Shown one piece after another: positions 12,643 to 27,600 of a stretch of 64,000 bases of DNA. The notes beneath the pieces were generated by a model. It worked only from the letters and a program-made list of their open reading frames with translations, searched no databases and was not told the DNA's origin. How positions within the stretch are numbered: the first letter of the stretch is position 1; every line of letters begins with the position of its first letter. Made by a program: the position numbers and the translations under genes. The stretch is taken from contig OU015672.1 in assembly GCA_907165275.2 (NCBI GenBank), positions 4,446,501 through 4,510,500 on the forward strand. The letters are read 5' to 3'. The stretch is from Zygaena filipendulae (Eukaryota > Arthropoda > Insecta > Lepidoptera > Zygaenidae).

Positions 12643-15600
12643 ATGTCGGGCGATACCGATAAAGCGAAAATTAGTGACAATCAGGTATAGTTGTGAAATA
12701 TATTTTAATACTAATTTTCTACGTAATAGTGCGCGTCGTAATTAAGTATTTGAAGTGGTGAAGTGGTGTTATTTCCGTGAAATATCACGTAATGTTTGCT
12801 TGCGTCTCAACATGGCTGACAGAACGTTTGCTTCCCGCTAAACGCGGGAACTACGCCACGAAGGGTTGTGATAATAGTCGATATTTCGCATAAAAAACTG
12901 ATGATGCCATCATGATCAGTTATCGAAACTGATTGTAATGTGATAGATTTCATTATTTCGAATATTTTGACCACCCCCGCCCCTTGCATTTGGTTGCAGG
13001 GCCTTTGTTAATGTGCACGTTATATGTATATGACATTGTAAGAAATTCGCATGACCTTGATATTTGGTTTCCACTGATAATTTGTTTTTGAGTTAGCGTG
13101 ATAGTTTTGTCGTTACACCGGTCCGCGGCCTCGCGACCCGATGTTATCGTCGCGAACCTAGCGAGCGATGTAAATAAACTTTGGGGGCCTTCGTTGGCGG
13201 CCTTTATTTTTTGCGATATTTCATACCTACTTTTGCATTGACATTTGAATATGGCGTAGGTAACTAAGTACGAAAGTATTGTTCGAATGATGTATTAGAT
13301 GAATAGGTACCTAAATGACTGGTCGCTATATTTATTTCTTTTATTGCAAATATAGGTACCTACCTAGTTCTCTCGCCGTGTACTATACTGTATACCTAGC
13401 CCAATGTTCTATATGTCTACAAGCCTCTAGATTGTGGTTATGTGCTGTAGAGCACCCAAATATATATCTTAAGTATACTGCTATAAGGTTGTTATTAGAT
13501 CGACGGCACGGCGCCACCAGTGAAATGGTAGCACATTTTGACAAAATGTTTGCAATAAAATCAATGTAATTTAGTAATGCTCAAAATAATATTATGTGAC
13601 TTGCAATTTGATTGTTAATCGTAAATAAAGAATAACAAATGACATTTTTACTTCTAAATAGAAGAATTGAAAATAGAAGTTTCTAGCATCCTCTTGTGTA
13701 TTTCTAGTATAAGACATAGGTACATAATGTAAAAAAAGAACCACGTAACATGCTCACAAATAATGATTGAATTGACTTTTTTTTGGTAGAGTCAGAATAT
13801 TATATTGTTTCATTTCCTCACACTAACCTTTGCTAGGCTGAAAACTTAGTACATTCAAAATATGCAGACAAAAGCTTTTACTTGAGCAGATTACAGGAGA
13901 ACATAACACTTGTGTAATTAAATACCTTATGCAGTAACTTTGTGTGATATATTCACACAAAACAATTTAAAAATCAAGCAATCAATTTTGGTGCACTTAA
14001 TTATTAAATTAACTTAAGACCTAATAAAATGTTAGTCTTACCACGTTTCATGAGCAAATATTGTCACTTAAATACTCAGTTCAGGCAAATGAGTTTCATT
14101 TGATTTGTTTTTATCATCATTTTTATCATCTGTTTGATCTTATAAGTAAGTGTGAATTGTTATTTAAAAAAAAACAAATTATTTCAAATTTGCCAATTGA
14201 TATCCTTACATACTTTACAAGCAACTCCAATAAGACTAGATTAAAATTTATTTTCTAAATGTTTTATTTTAAGTTAAGTAGGTACTGTTTTTAGAATTAA
14301 AAATAGAAATGTCCATGTCCAAATTGCAGGCCATGTCCAAATTTACAATATATATATAAAAGAAAATATCTAGAAAACAAAATTTACAATGATTCCATGA
14401 CCAAACTCGTCTGTGGGTGTTCATTTTATCCTTATTCACTACGACCAAAAACATTCTTCGTCCATAACGCGTGTCCCAAAAACACGATCCCATATGCTCC
14501 AGATGCCAAAACATTAGAAATTAAATTCTGTATGACAAAAGACACGTAAATGTATTTTTTTTTAGTAAAACTTCTTTGAGCACGTTATCTTAGCGCTAAT
14601 TGTTAAGTATGGTCATAGTGAATAAATTCCATCAAAACCGTTCGAAATCTGTCCAGGATGAAGAGAAGAAGTCCGGCGCAGGCGACGGCCAGACGACAGA
14701 GGACGAATCGTCGCAAGATTCCAAGGGTGAGTCACTTGGGGCCTCGCAAGAGCCCCCGGGGGGCCCCGCAGAGGCGGCGCCGAAAGGTAACGCGGACGTA
14801 AACCCACCGAATAGCAATGAAGACGACGAAAAAGGTCAGAGTCGTCACGCCACGCGAAGACAACATCACAGCGACTAACACACTGGGGCTACTTGTTTTA
14901 CTCGTCATCTCATCGCATTTCTACATTCAGATATTACAACAAAAAGTATGTGAAGCTATTCGAAAATTGGCGCCACAAAACAAGACTTACGCTCAGTTTC
15001 ACAGCAGCGTTCATTCATTGCTCCTGCCTCTTAGTTAAGTTGAAAATTCATAATCGTTAACGCATAGAAGGTCACGTGAAATCGTCCAATCAAAAGTCCA
15101 CTTTTTTCGTGACCACGTGATACCTATAACGATTAACGGTTCCGTTACTTACGGCCGCACTCAGAGTCGACTTTAATGACACACTTAGTTAAGTATAGAT
15201 TTTTAAAACAAAACTGCCGCAATCAGAGACGTTTAGTAAATTAATGTTAATTGGCATTTAATGAAATGTAACTTACCGCCGCACTCAGAGTCGACTTTAA
15301 TGATTACTTAGTTAAGTATAGATTTTTAAAACAAAACTGCCGCAATCAGACAAGTTTATTAAATTAATGTTAATTGGCATTTTATTAATTAAGTTACATC
15401 GCATTAAATGCCAATTAACATTAATTTACTGAACGTCTCTGATTGAGGCAGTTTTGTTTTAAAAATCTATACTTAGCTAAGTAATCATTAAAATCGACTC
15501 TGAGTGCGGCGGTTAATTAGTTAAATGCCAATTAACATTAATTTATTAAACTTGTCTGATTGCAGCAGTTTTGTTTTAAAAATCTTCATTGAAGTCAACT

Positions 15601-18600
15601 CTGAGTGCGGCGGTTAGTTTTCTATGCGTTAACGATTACAGCTTGTCAACTTGGCTAGGGGGCTATGTTTTACAGTGCTGTGAAGTACATAATCTCTCGT
15701 TAACGCTCGGAAGTTTTTCAGTTCGCACTAGAATTCACCTTCTTTTTATTGTGATATCAGTGTTGCATAAATTCATCTTGGAAGAGGCAACCATATTTTA
15801 TCACCAATTTCAGCAGCACGTGTGACGTTAGGTTTCCGTTCATTCGAGGGGTGGAGCGAAGGGAAACTGTAATACGTAAGTAGACATGTGACGTTGCGTT
15901 ACGTTGTGTGTCTGTGTGCTTTTGTACTACTTATACTTGGCACTTGGCTTATGTATAAGTCCCTACCAAACTACTATCTGATTCTAAGTCTTGATTTATT
16001 GGAATCACTTTAAAATGATAATTCGTATCTTTCTATATGAATCGATATACACTCTCAAAATAAATAATTTAACAAATGTTATGAAATTTTAAATGGGTGT
16101 AATAAAATGTCTCATAATCGTTGAATAGTTTAGCAGCTATACTCTTATAAACACAGGATTTTGTGTGATTCTACCTGTCATTCAAAAAATTTGTTCAAAA
16201 ACTTCTAAACACCTAGTTACAATTTTATTAGGTATATAGATAATACCTAGGTCAACGGCTCAACGGTACCACCCTTCAACCGCCGACGAAATTTCTTCTA
16301 TTATAATTACGACTACAAACAACGCGATTACAAAGTTGAAATTACAATGATGTAAAGGCCCAGTACGCTAGCGATTTTTTTTCACAGAGCTGATAACGCC
16401 CGCGACCGCGTTGTTACCGTGGCGTTGTCATATGCTTCGTTATACGCTCGCTAGGTGAACGCCGCGACGTTGTTTTGATATAGTAACTCGTATGTGCAAA
16501 TTGTACGATAACATTAGTACGGAAACACAATTAAATATAGGTTTACTAGCTGTTCCCCGCGGATTCACCCACGTTAATTTCGGTGTTCCCGAAAGTACCC
16601 TAGTCAATCAGGAGTACCTACCGTAGCTTCCTATAAGTGAAAAAAATAATTAAAATCGATTCAGTAGATCCAGAGATTACCTACCCTACAACGTCACAAA
16701 CTATTAGAATAAATTTATCATGTATTAAATCATTAATGTTATATGTCTGTTTGTTAAAAATAAAAATAAAAAACAAAATATATTATACTTTAAAATACGC
16801 TAATGTACCAACACCCTTACAATGTGTTTGGAATAAATATCTCACTACTTATTACGCAAACAAAGCAAAACATAAAACTTGAGACACATTTTTCTCCCAT
16901 TTTGTTGGGCTTTTTTGTTTTATGGTCCAAAAGTGTTAACTTTCTTATAATCTTAGAAAAGAGTGGTTTTAAGTTCATTGCTCCCTCGCATCAATCAAAA
17001 TACATTAACTTATCTGGACGCACTTTTATGATAATTTTTTTTCAGTCGTTAAATTTTATTAGTAGTTTATAAATCTGTTGCTGACTGTACATACAATCAA
17101 ATTAATTACCATAATCTCAACAGTGAAAGAAAACAGCTCGGTGTAGCCTGCCCAATGCACACGTAAGTAAAGTAATACAAGCTAATCGTAAGCGGCGTAA
17201 GTTTTAAGGTTCAAGAAAATAAAATAACAATAAATTTAGCCTGCCCAATGCACACGTAAGTAAAGTAATACAAGCTAATCGTAAGCGGCGTAAGTTTTAA
17301 GGTTCAAGAAAATAAAATAACAATAAATTTAGCCTGCCCAATGCACACGTAAGTAAAGTAATACAAGCTAATCGTAAGCGGCGTAAGTTTTAAGGTTCAA
17401 GAAAATAAAATAACAATAAATTATGCATAATTGGACATAGATAAGCAATAGTGTGTTAACCCACACTGGAGAAATTTTGAGTAAATCGTGTTTTAAAATT
17501 ATAACGCCATTTTCTGTCAAAATTTTTCATGTTCAATATTTAGTTACATACTTACCGCCGCACTCAGAGTCGACTTTAATGATTACTTAGTTAAGTATAG
17601 ATTTTTAAAACAAAACTGCCGCAATCAGACATGTTTAATAAATTAATGTTAATTGGCATTTAACTAATTAAGTTACATCTCATTAAATGCCAATTAACAT
17701 TAATTTACTGAATGTCTCTGATTGCGGCAGTTTTGTTTTAAAAATCTATACTTAACTAAGTAATCATTAAAGTCGACTCTGAGTGCGGCCGTTAATGTAA
17801 TAAGGTAAACACATAATTAAAGAACGTTCCCTAACTCTCAATAAATCGTTCTGAATAGGTAACTTAATTTTGTGGGTTAACATGTTATTGCTTATCTGCG
17901 TCCAATTTATTCTTCAAGCTCGCCTGTTGTTATTTCAATACAATATTACATTAATTTTGAACATTTCGGCTGGCTACGCCCGTGGTGTGAAGTCCATCAT
18001 ACCGCAATGGGCCTGCGTGGTGGACTGTCGCCCACACCGTCAGCGTTAGGGTAGGCCTGTGTTCCAGCAGTGGAACTACGATGATCGCCGATTATACAGC
18101 TGATAAGATAAATAAAGTAATATAAGTAAAGTTCATAATTCAAACGAAACTTTATAGCCGGCACACCTACCACGACCACGTATCATTAGAAAGCAACAAA
18201 CGACCTTCGTTTTCGTCAAGTTAGTATGACTATTTATTTATTTTCGTCCGTATGTTTATAAATAGTATCGACCAAATAGCTAAATTTAATGGTAATAATC
18301 AATATCAATACACCTAACTTGTAAAAAATAATTTCCGTGTCATTAAAAAAACCGTGAACTGTCTTATAAAAAATACTCTTGACTTCTTGGCTCTTCTTGT
18401 TTCGTTTTTTTTTTTTTTAAGTTGAATTATCTTTACCTTTGAAACTAAGCAAATTTACCGATTTTCTTTATTACAAAAACTGTTTAGTTTTCCCGCGTTA
18501 TTTCGGCGTTGATGAATGTTATGCGGCAACTCAGCCGCTGACCGAATGAGTCGTTGAGCGTTTAGCCACTTATTGTGTAGTGCACGCCTTATTTGACCCT

Positions 18601-21600
18601 TTTACCGCCATTCCCGCAATATCACGGTCTACGAAAGACATGCTCCTGGGACCAGAAACTTAACAAACAACTAAACTAAGCATTCCCAACATTAGGAGAA
18701 ATCATACCTAAAACTTGCGATCTGAAGGTAATAATGACCATTTTTTTATGTTTTCGCTGCCTTAAATTATTAAGGCTAGAAAAACGTGGCGGTGAAAGAG
18801 TTAAAATCTCCGTTTTAATTAGTATTGTACGCTAGTTGCTGAAATAGCTCAAAGAAATTGGCAAACTAACCTTGGGGATTTGCTATAAAATATTGTTCAT
18901 CTCACCGTATTATGTCGATGGTCGAATACGTTTTGTGTTCGTCGCTGTATGTAATTTCATGCTTTTGTGTTGTCCACTAATCTAACATTACTATAATAAG
19001 CAATAGGGAGTTATCGATTTAAAATATATATTTTTTCTTCAGTTTTGTCATCTTTCGTCGTTTTCATTTTAATGGATCAGAATTTTAGAAATCACTGAAA
19101 ACAGAAAAAGCTGTTTAAGCATTTACAACTACTTATTTAAAAAAAAATCAATAAAAAAATATTGTCGTAAAAAGAGCACTAAAAATATTTAGAACTTAAA
19201 GGTATCGTCAAATAGACTAAAAAGGAAGTCATATTTTGAAAGAGACTTCCTAAGGTTTTATTGTCTACTACTAGGTACTCCAACGTCTAGAGTGCTAGAT
19301 GCTTGGATAGTAGAGGGAGTATTGTAGGGGGAACCGCCAGCAGCAACAAGTCCCACCGCTATCACGTCTAGGCCCGCCGCCACGTCGTGGCGGGGAGTGG
19401 GGGAGCACGCAGTTGGCAGGGGGCGAAGTATCGCTTCCTTACGTAGGTACTATGTAGTTGTAAGTAATTGTAAGTATTCTATGTGCAGGCGACGCGAAAT
19501 CCGCTACCGCCAACGGAGAGGACGATGCCACCGGCGATGACTCCAAAGATAAAAAAGGCGAAGCCAAGTCAGACGATGCTAAAAAGGTACAAATATTTGG
19601 GATTAATTTTATTTATCTAAATAATTATAGGAAGGCACTTATTTTAACTGACTTATTTTAATTATAACTAGCTGACCCGCGCGGTTTCACCCGCGGTAAT
19701 TTTGGAGTTCCCGCGGGAATTCCAGGATTAAATATAGTTATAAACCTTCCTCATGAATCACTCTATCTATTGGTGAAAACCGCATCAAATCCGTTGCCGT
19801 AGTTAAGTGCGTAGCGTAGTTGCGATTTAAGCACAAATAGGCATATAGGGATAGAGAAAGCGACTTTGTTGTAAACTATGTAGTGATAATAAGAGTACAT
19901 TCCAAATTCCATAACAGAGGAGTCTTTGGAGTTGGCGAAAAAACTGACTTTTAACAAAACCATTAGCCGTGGACTGTATTCGTATTCGTGTCTGTTTATA
20001 ATTTTTGTTTTTTTTTTTTTCAATTTTTAAACAATATCCTTTCGTCAGGAGGAGAATGGGGAGACTCATGATGACGATGAAAAGCACGTGAAGGAGAATG
20101 AAAAACCCGCAAAAAAGGCGGCACCCAAAAAGAAGGCCAAGAAAGAGGTATGCAACAGTTGTTTTGTTATTTTATTTCCAGCTCTAATGTTGGCTAACCT
20201 GCGTAGCACAATTCTTTTCTAGGTGCTTTGAATCCTTTCCATTGTGATACTCAAATTAGACAACTTTATGCTAAAAGAATATGCTTGGAATGCCGATAGC
20301 TACATATAGATATCTTTGAACTCTTTAAGAAGAATCCCCAAATTCACTTTGACTAAGCCAAAAAAAGGACAGCTAGTAGTAGTTTCATAAAATAAACTAT
20401 CTACAATTAGGACACGGAAGAGGAGGATGAAGATGAAGAGGAGGAGGAGGTAGAAGAGGAGGAGGAGGATGAGGAGGGGGAAGAGGGCGAAGAGGAGGCG
20501 GTGAAGAAACCCGCCAAAGAAAAGTAAGTAACTTGAATATAGGAATGAAATTATCGCCACCCTCTTTGAAAATTCATACTATCTATACTCATAAAGAGAA
20601 AAGATTTGATTTGATTTTTTGTTTGTTTGTTACGATTTAACTCCTGGACCGATTTCAAAAATTCATTCACTATTACAATGCTACATTATTTCTGAGTAAC
20701 ATAGCCTATAATTATTGTAACCCGGAATTCCGAAATTACCGCGGGCGAGGCCGCGGGGAACAGCTTTATTCTATAATAAGATATTTTATTCAAAAACAAA
20801 TAGCGATGTTGACGACTTTTGAAAATCAAAATTCTAATTAGTCCGTCAGTTTTAGAAAATAAAAATATATTTTTTAGTTTTTCAAATAAATGAAAATATA
20901 CAGAGATAAAGCGCATTAAAGTTTAGTGTGGGGGCTCGTGACGTCACTAACCGCTATAAGCCGCCATACAACCTGCACCGGTTAGCGCGTCACGCGAAAT
21001 TTCAACTCCTGTATCGCCGTTATTTTTTGATTACGTAAAAAAAGAAAAAATACGTGTCGTACGTCCAATATTTTTTATTAATCTACAAGACAGACTAAAA
21101 AATAGTCAACATGCCCATTGGTAGTAGGAAGAATATTATGACGTAGAGTAGAGTATATCATTTTTACAAATTGAGATGATTCTTCTTTCGTATACTTACG
21201 CAATATATTAGACACCCAGACTCAGAGTAAACATAAAATTTGTTTACTCTGTTAATCACACAATTGTTAACCAGACGCAGGATTGAACTCACGACATCTA
21301 GCGCGCTAACTCAGCAGGGTTAGCCAAGTCGACATTCTCCAATTGTTAACGCAATAGAAAACTAAGTAACGAATCGTCATGTCATTTGGTCAGCCAATCA
21401 AAAAGCTAGTTTTGCGTGACCACTTGAGAACTAGAGCTAACCAATCGATCGATTGTGCTGTAAAAAATCTATAAAAAAATTATTTTGCGATCTCGCGTTT
21501 ATCCAATGAACTTGTTTGTTATAGAGCAAAGAAGCCAGTTAAGAAGGCGAAGGCTGGAGACGAGGAAGGTGATGACGAAGAGGAGGGTGAGGATGAAGAG

Positions 21601-24600
21601 GGCGAGGAGGAGGAGGAAGAGGAGGAGGAGGAGGCGGAGGCGCCCAAGCCTAAGCCCAAGAAGGAGGTAAGGGAAAAACTACTTCGAAAGGAGTGAGGAA
21701 AGGAGATAGAAAAACCGGGCGCTGCTCGGGACCAAGTTTATACAACCAGATTGGTAGGTATAGATCAGTGGCGAAGGGTGAAATATTGAGAGAGGGAAGC
21801 CGGAAATCTACTTTAATTTCAACTTGTTAAACTATTAACTGTTCCCCGCGGTTTCACCTGCGATAAGTTCCGGAGTTCCCGCGGGAATTCCGGTATAAAA
21901 AGTCCTTCCCTGTATCCCTGACAACGTTCTCAATTACGGAGAGAGATGTTGCGTCTGAAGGGGAGCCGGTGGGAATCGGCTTCTATGGTACTTTCGCCAC
22001 TGGTATAGATAGGGTTCTATTTTTTTAAATACAAAATGTATTTGTGATAATAATAGGTATTGTTTAAATATTTAAATAAATACAATATTTTGTATTGAAA
22101 ATACATTTAATGCTTTTTTAGTGAAAGTTGGCGTTATTACAACACAGAGTAAATAACTTGAAACTATAAACTCAGTGGTGGGTAAACAGATAAATTAGTG
22201 AAAGCACTAGTGCATAATGGTCAACTACGCTAAACATCTACATAGCACTTTGTAAGCAACTAGGTATTACTCCTAAAGTAGGTCGTATCGCTTCGACAAA
22301 GTATTTTTGTTTTATTGTGGCAACACTAATCGACCGCACTTTGACTACGGATAATATGTAGTATATACCACGTTTGCTTGGTTTCCACAACGCAAACTTA
22401 TAATAGTTTAATGTGGGATCAAGTAGAAGTGTGTCGTGAAGTGGATTATTATTAACTTGGCTAAGGGGGCTGTACTCCTATCGGCAAAACTAATCGATGG
22501 TGTGTTGTCGCGGTGCGCAGCCGTCGGAGCCGCCGGTGCCGCTGCCGGCCGGCAAGGGTACGCCGCTCGGCCACATCAGCAAAGTGGAGGTGTCGCTGTC
22601 CCGGTTCAAGACACAGGACCAGAAACTGCTGCACCAGTACCTGTACGGGGTGAGTGCCAACTGGCAGTCGAGGGTCGACAACGTCGAATAAAATAATTCC
22701 AAGTTTGATTTTGTGTGTGGCTTTTTGACCTCATAAAATGTATAGATGGGGCAATCAACCCGGGGCTTGGGATTAAACCTGATAAAAGCCTTCGAGTTTA
22801 CGATTAGCCTCAGACCAAATAAAAAGTAAAGATGGAACGTCTCGAACAACAAAGTGAAGCCGGTTGCGTATGCATGTGGTGCTCAGGAAAGTGCCACAAC
22901 GATTCCCAGGTATGGTGTCTTTTTCTTGTAAGTGTGTGCGTGTTTCTGTGTACGTGCACGGCGATGGTCTTTTTCCTGGCTTCACTTGTTTGTTCTACGC
23001 GTTCCGTCTTTAGTTTTTATTTGGTCTGAGGGATTAGCATAGATAAGGATTTTACGACGTCTCCCACAGCAACTGTGCCTCGACCGCAACGTGAAGCGCA
23101 ACATAAAGAAGTTCCGCGGCTACGAGTGGGCCATCGGCTCGTCCGAGTACAAGGCCAAGCTGGACGAGACCACCAAGATGGAGCCCAAGCAGCTGCGCAC
23201 CATGTGCGAGATGCTCGACCTAGACAAGAAAGGTAGGACGCACGTTCCTACATAGGTTGAAACGCTTATTTTATACCTTACTAGCTGTCCCCGGCGGTTT
23301 CATCTGAAGTTATGTCGGAGTTCCCGCGGGATTTCCGGTTTACAATATACTATATAGCTTATGTTACTCAGGGATAATGTACCTTTCTAATGGTAAATGA
23401 ATTTTTATAATCGTGACTTAAATCGTAAAAAAACAAATAAACAAAAAATTAAATCGTTCCTCTTTATAACATTAGTAAGTATAGATATTTAGATAACAAT
23501 GTACTTGAACAGTAATTTTTTTTTGGTAGGTGCGAAATGTCATGGGTGTCTCGCGTAATTCCCCTGAAACGCGTCATCCATTGACTTTTGAAGTGAAACT
23601 TCTTTGAGCACGAGGAAAAAAAACAATAATTGTTTTGGCGTGTTAACGCTAAACGCTATGTTGATATTGAATGAAGGCCCACGTGTGGACATAACGAGTG
23701 TGGTGGTGTATGCGCAGGCGCGATGTCGGAGCTGGCGGCGCGGCTGGTGGGCTTCCTGCAGCAGCCGACCGCCAACTCGCCGCACGCGCGCGGCGTGGCG
23801 CGCCCGCCGCCCGCGCCCGCGCCCGCGCCCGGCGGCCGCCCGCGCCGCTCCGCCGCCGTGCTCGTCAACAGAGGTACGCACACACGCGCACGAGCACAGT
23901 ACCATGAGCCTAATTCAAATAAGTTATTTCAACATCTTAATGTCATATTAAAAAAAATATTATTATAACTGTAATTAACAAATTTTATCAATATATAGGT
24001 ATCTAAAGTTGACTTAAGTTAAATCCAAGGAAGGATTTGAGTACAGTGGATCCCCGGAATTCCAGAAAACGTTTTGCAGGGAATTTGTCAGATTGTAGAC
24101 TACCTAGAGCCTAAGACGATCCTGTATAGTCTGGAAATATTTTAAAAGAATACGACAAATTAAAGATCAAAATAATAAGATTCTGAACTACCTGACTTAC
24201 TTTCTGAACTACTATCAGCTTATTATTATTATTACCATTAGGCATGTCGGATTACAGTGAGCGCCGGATTATACGGGCTGGATTACCAGGGGTTCATTAT
24301 ACATAGAATTTTGACTCTGTTTGACTACTGAATAATACGTCTTCTTATTCGTGAGAAACAATAAAGATGCTGTATCTAAAATGATGTCTCATATTTTAAA
24401 AATGAGCAAACATAGAGCAGTGCTTACTTTTGGCACTTGCTGATTATTAATTATTTTACATAAAAAATAAAAATCATTGTTTCTGCAATCACACACATAC
24501 AATATACACAATATGACGTGGTTGTTTGCTGAATGCTTATAACCTAGTTTTTCTTCAACAGGCTATTCAGACGAAGAGTACGAAAGTGATCCAGAGACGA

Positions 24601-27600
24601 AAGTGAAAGGGCCAAAACTACCTAAAGACGGATCAGAAGATTCAGACGTAAGTCAATATTCTATCTGTTGTTCCCCTTTCTATTCAGCGGGGTACCATGC
24701 GTACAATTTGGCTAACCACGCTGGATTCAATACTTGTATTTGTAATTTAAATCCTTTTACTACAACACAGCACTGGTTTGGCACAGTGGTCACTATGCCT
24801 CCCCACAAATCATAAGGTTTCGATTTCGACGTTTGTGGGATCAAGTAAATTGCTGTTGTGAAATATAATTTACTCTTGCGTTGACTGCTTCAATCCTATG
24901 TATATGAGTATGTAGTATTTTTGTTAACGCTTTCACGTCATAACTACTCAACTGATAAATTTGTTGAAATTTTGCATACTAGCTGTCACGGGTATTTTTA
25001 TGCCGGAATTCCTGCGGGGACTCCGAATTAAATGCGGGCGAAGCCGCGGGCAACAACTAGTTGTACAATACAAATACTGAAAGGATGGCCAGTGTGTCTG
25101 CGCTCGTTGTGTGTTGAACGTAGCCGTTGTGTGTGGTGCAGGGGTCGTTCAACCCGAGCGCGTCCGAGGAGGCGGACTCGGACTTCGACCCGGAGGCGGG
25201 CGAGGGCGCGGCGCCGGGCCGCAAGCGCAAGGCGCCCGCGCGCAGGCGCTCCGCCGGCAAGAGCGGCAAGCGCGCGCGCCGCGGGAAGGGCAAGCCGCCA
25301 AAGGTGAGCCGACCACGCGACTACACTACACCTACACTAGCACTGCGCTGTGGGTATGTTCCGTTATTACTGACAGCACTGGCCCAGGGCTCTTGCGGAG
25401 GAGAAATTCGTTCCGTTATAACTGACAGTATACTGAAACAGTATTCTAGGGTAGGCAGAGTGACGTCATTATCGTCACCATTTTTGTACTGTGAGCACTG
25501 GCGTTTTCGAGGTAAGTTAATCACGTGACCAACCTCGGACCAATGATTGGTCAACCGCGTCGGTCAGTCGTCAATGAGTGATTTATAGCGTGACATGACA
25601 ATGATATAGATATCAACTTATACTGCACTACGTATAGGTAACTATAAAGGAAGGGCTTCACAGTATACTAAATTGACGTCATACCTTACAGTGGTATCCG
25701 TAATAATGGAACACAACAGGGTAACCACAGCTATTTATTTAACTAGCGAACTTTTATTGAAAAACATGCCATTTTTAAACGACTTCCGAAAAAGAGGTTC
25801 TTTACGTATGTTGGGCTATGTTCCATAGGTTTTTTTATGTAACTTCATCGATTACTCGAAGACAGGGGGACAGATTTGGAAAAAATATTTTTCTGTTTGA
25901 AAGAGTATACTTTTGAGATAAACAGTATACATATTATATAATATAGGTGTCCAACTAATATAGAAGTTTTTATCATATTGTTGTGTGTTCTGCAGCCGAT
26001 TGTGAAGAAGGGCCGCGGACGGCGCGCGCGCTCCGACAGCGACGAGGAGAGCGAGAAGTCGGAGAGCGAGAGCGACGCCGAGTCGGGCAGCGACGCCGAG
26101 GAGTCCGACGTGAGTACACGACTCGTGAAAATTCTACTAATATCCTACTAATATTATAAACGCGAAAGTTTGTAAGTATGTATGGATGGATGGATGGATG
26201 GACGTTTGTTACTCTTTCACGCAAAAACTACTGGATGGATTTAAATGAATCTTAAGAATAATATAGCTTATACATCAGATTAACACATAGGGTACTTTTT
26301 ATCCCGGAATTCTCGCGGGAACTCCCAAATTATCGCGAGTGAAACCGCGGGGCACAGCTAGTAAGTTAATAACTGCCTCGAATCTGTGACTTTTTCGAAC
26401 CTAGCCCCCCTAGCCATGACATTGAATCGTTAAGTTATTTGGTGATGTAAAATCGTACAATCAAAACTCTAGTTTTGCCTGACGATTCCGTTTCTTAGTT
26501 TCCAATGCGATAACGGTTGTAAAATGTCAATTCGGCTAGGAGGGCGGGCGGCGGGGCAGAAACTTGACAGTAGCGCCCGTTTCTCCAGCGTTTGCAAGTT
26601 CGTGAAGCAAGTTTTTTATATTTTAATTTTTAACCATATTATGATTTTGACCCTCCATAAAATGATGAAACTGCTTGGGACGTGTGCCCCGGTTTGCCCT
26701 CCGAATGTATTTGTACATGAAATGACTGTGTCGGTGCAGGAGCCCAAGTCGAAGCGCGGCCGGCCGGTGGCGGTGGCGAAGGGCCGCAAGGCGCCGGCGC
26801 CTGTCGCCAAAAACGCCAAGGCCACGCCCGTCAAGCGGAAAGCACCCACGCCGCCCGGTGAGTCCGACTACAACGCCCTGGGCCTGGGACACAAAATCAT
26901 CAAATGCTTCATACTTCAGATGCCTAAAAATTGGAAATTATTATTCTGTAACGCCATAAGACACGTAAATTTTTTTTTTAAGTGAAACTTCTTTGAGCGC
27001 GAGGGAAAAGCAATTTGTGACGCGTCATCAGCTTACGCGGCGTGTGCTGGTCATAGTAAATAAGGACACCCTGTTTGCGCTCGAATTTGCCTATCAAATC
27101 TATAAAGTGTTTCTTATGAAGAGAAAAATTTTAAATCACCCTGAATTGTTTAAATTATGCAATATAAGTGATATTATAAATTCAGTATGCAACAAAATTT
27201 CATGGACACGATTCTAGCATGGTTTCTCAGCATAAAATGTTTGAATTCTATTTATAGATCGTTAAAGTTGGGAAAAAAAACTAGCTGGAAAACTCACACT
27301 AACGCGTGAGATGCTGCTGTTAATTCATGATCTGTGACTGTCATTATGTTCAGCCAAGAAGAAACCAGCGGGTAGACCGGCGGCGAAGAAGGGCAACAAG
27401 AAGGCATCTTCGGAGGAAGAGTCCGGGGAGGGCAGCGAGGAGGAGGAGGAGGAGAGCGGGGAGGGAGACGAGGAGAGCGGGGACGAGTCGGACGCGCCCG
27501 CCGATAAGAAGGCCAAGCGGCCGCCCACGGTGAGTGGAGTGGGGGGAGGAGGAGAGAGGTAGGGAGACCCTCCGCAGTTGACGACGCTACAGATATGTGA

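Noticed and set aside
16637..17072. Overlapping plus frames of 81 and 89 codons
   Set aside because: AT-rich intronic sequence with amino-acid composition expected from base content. No homology recognised.
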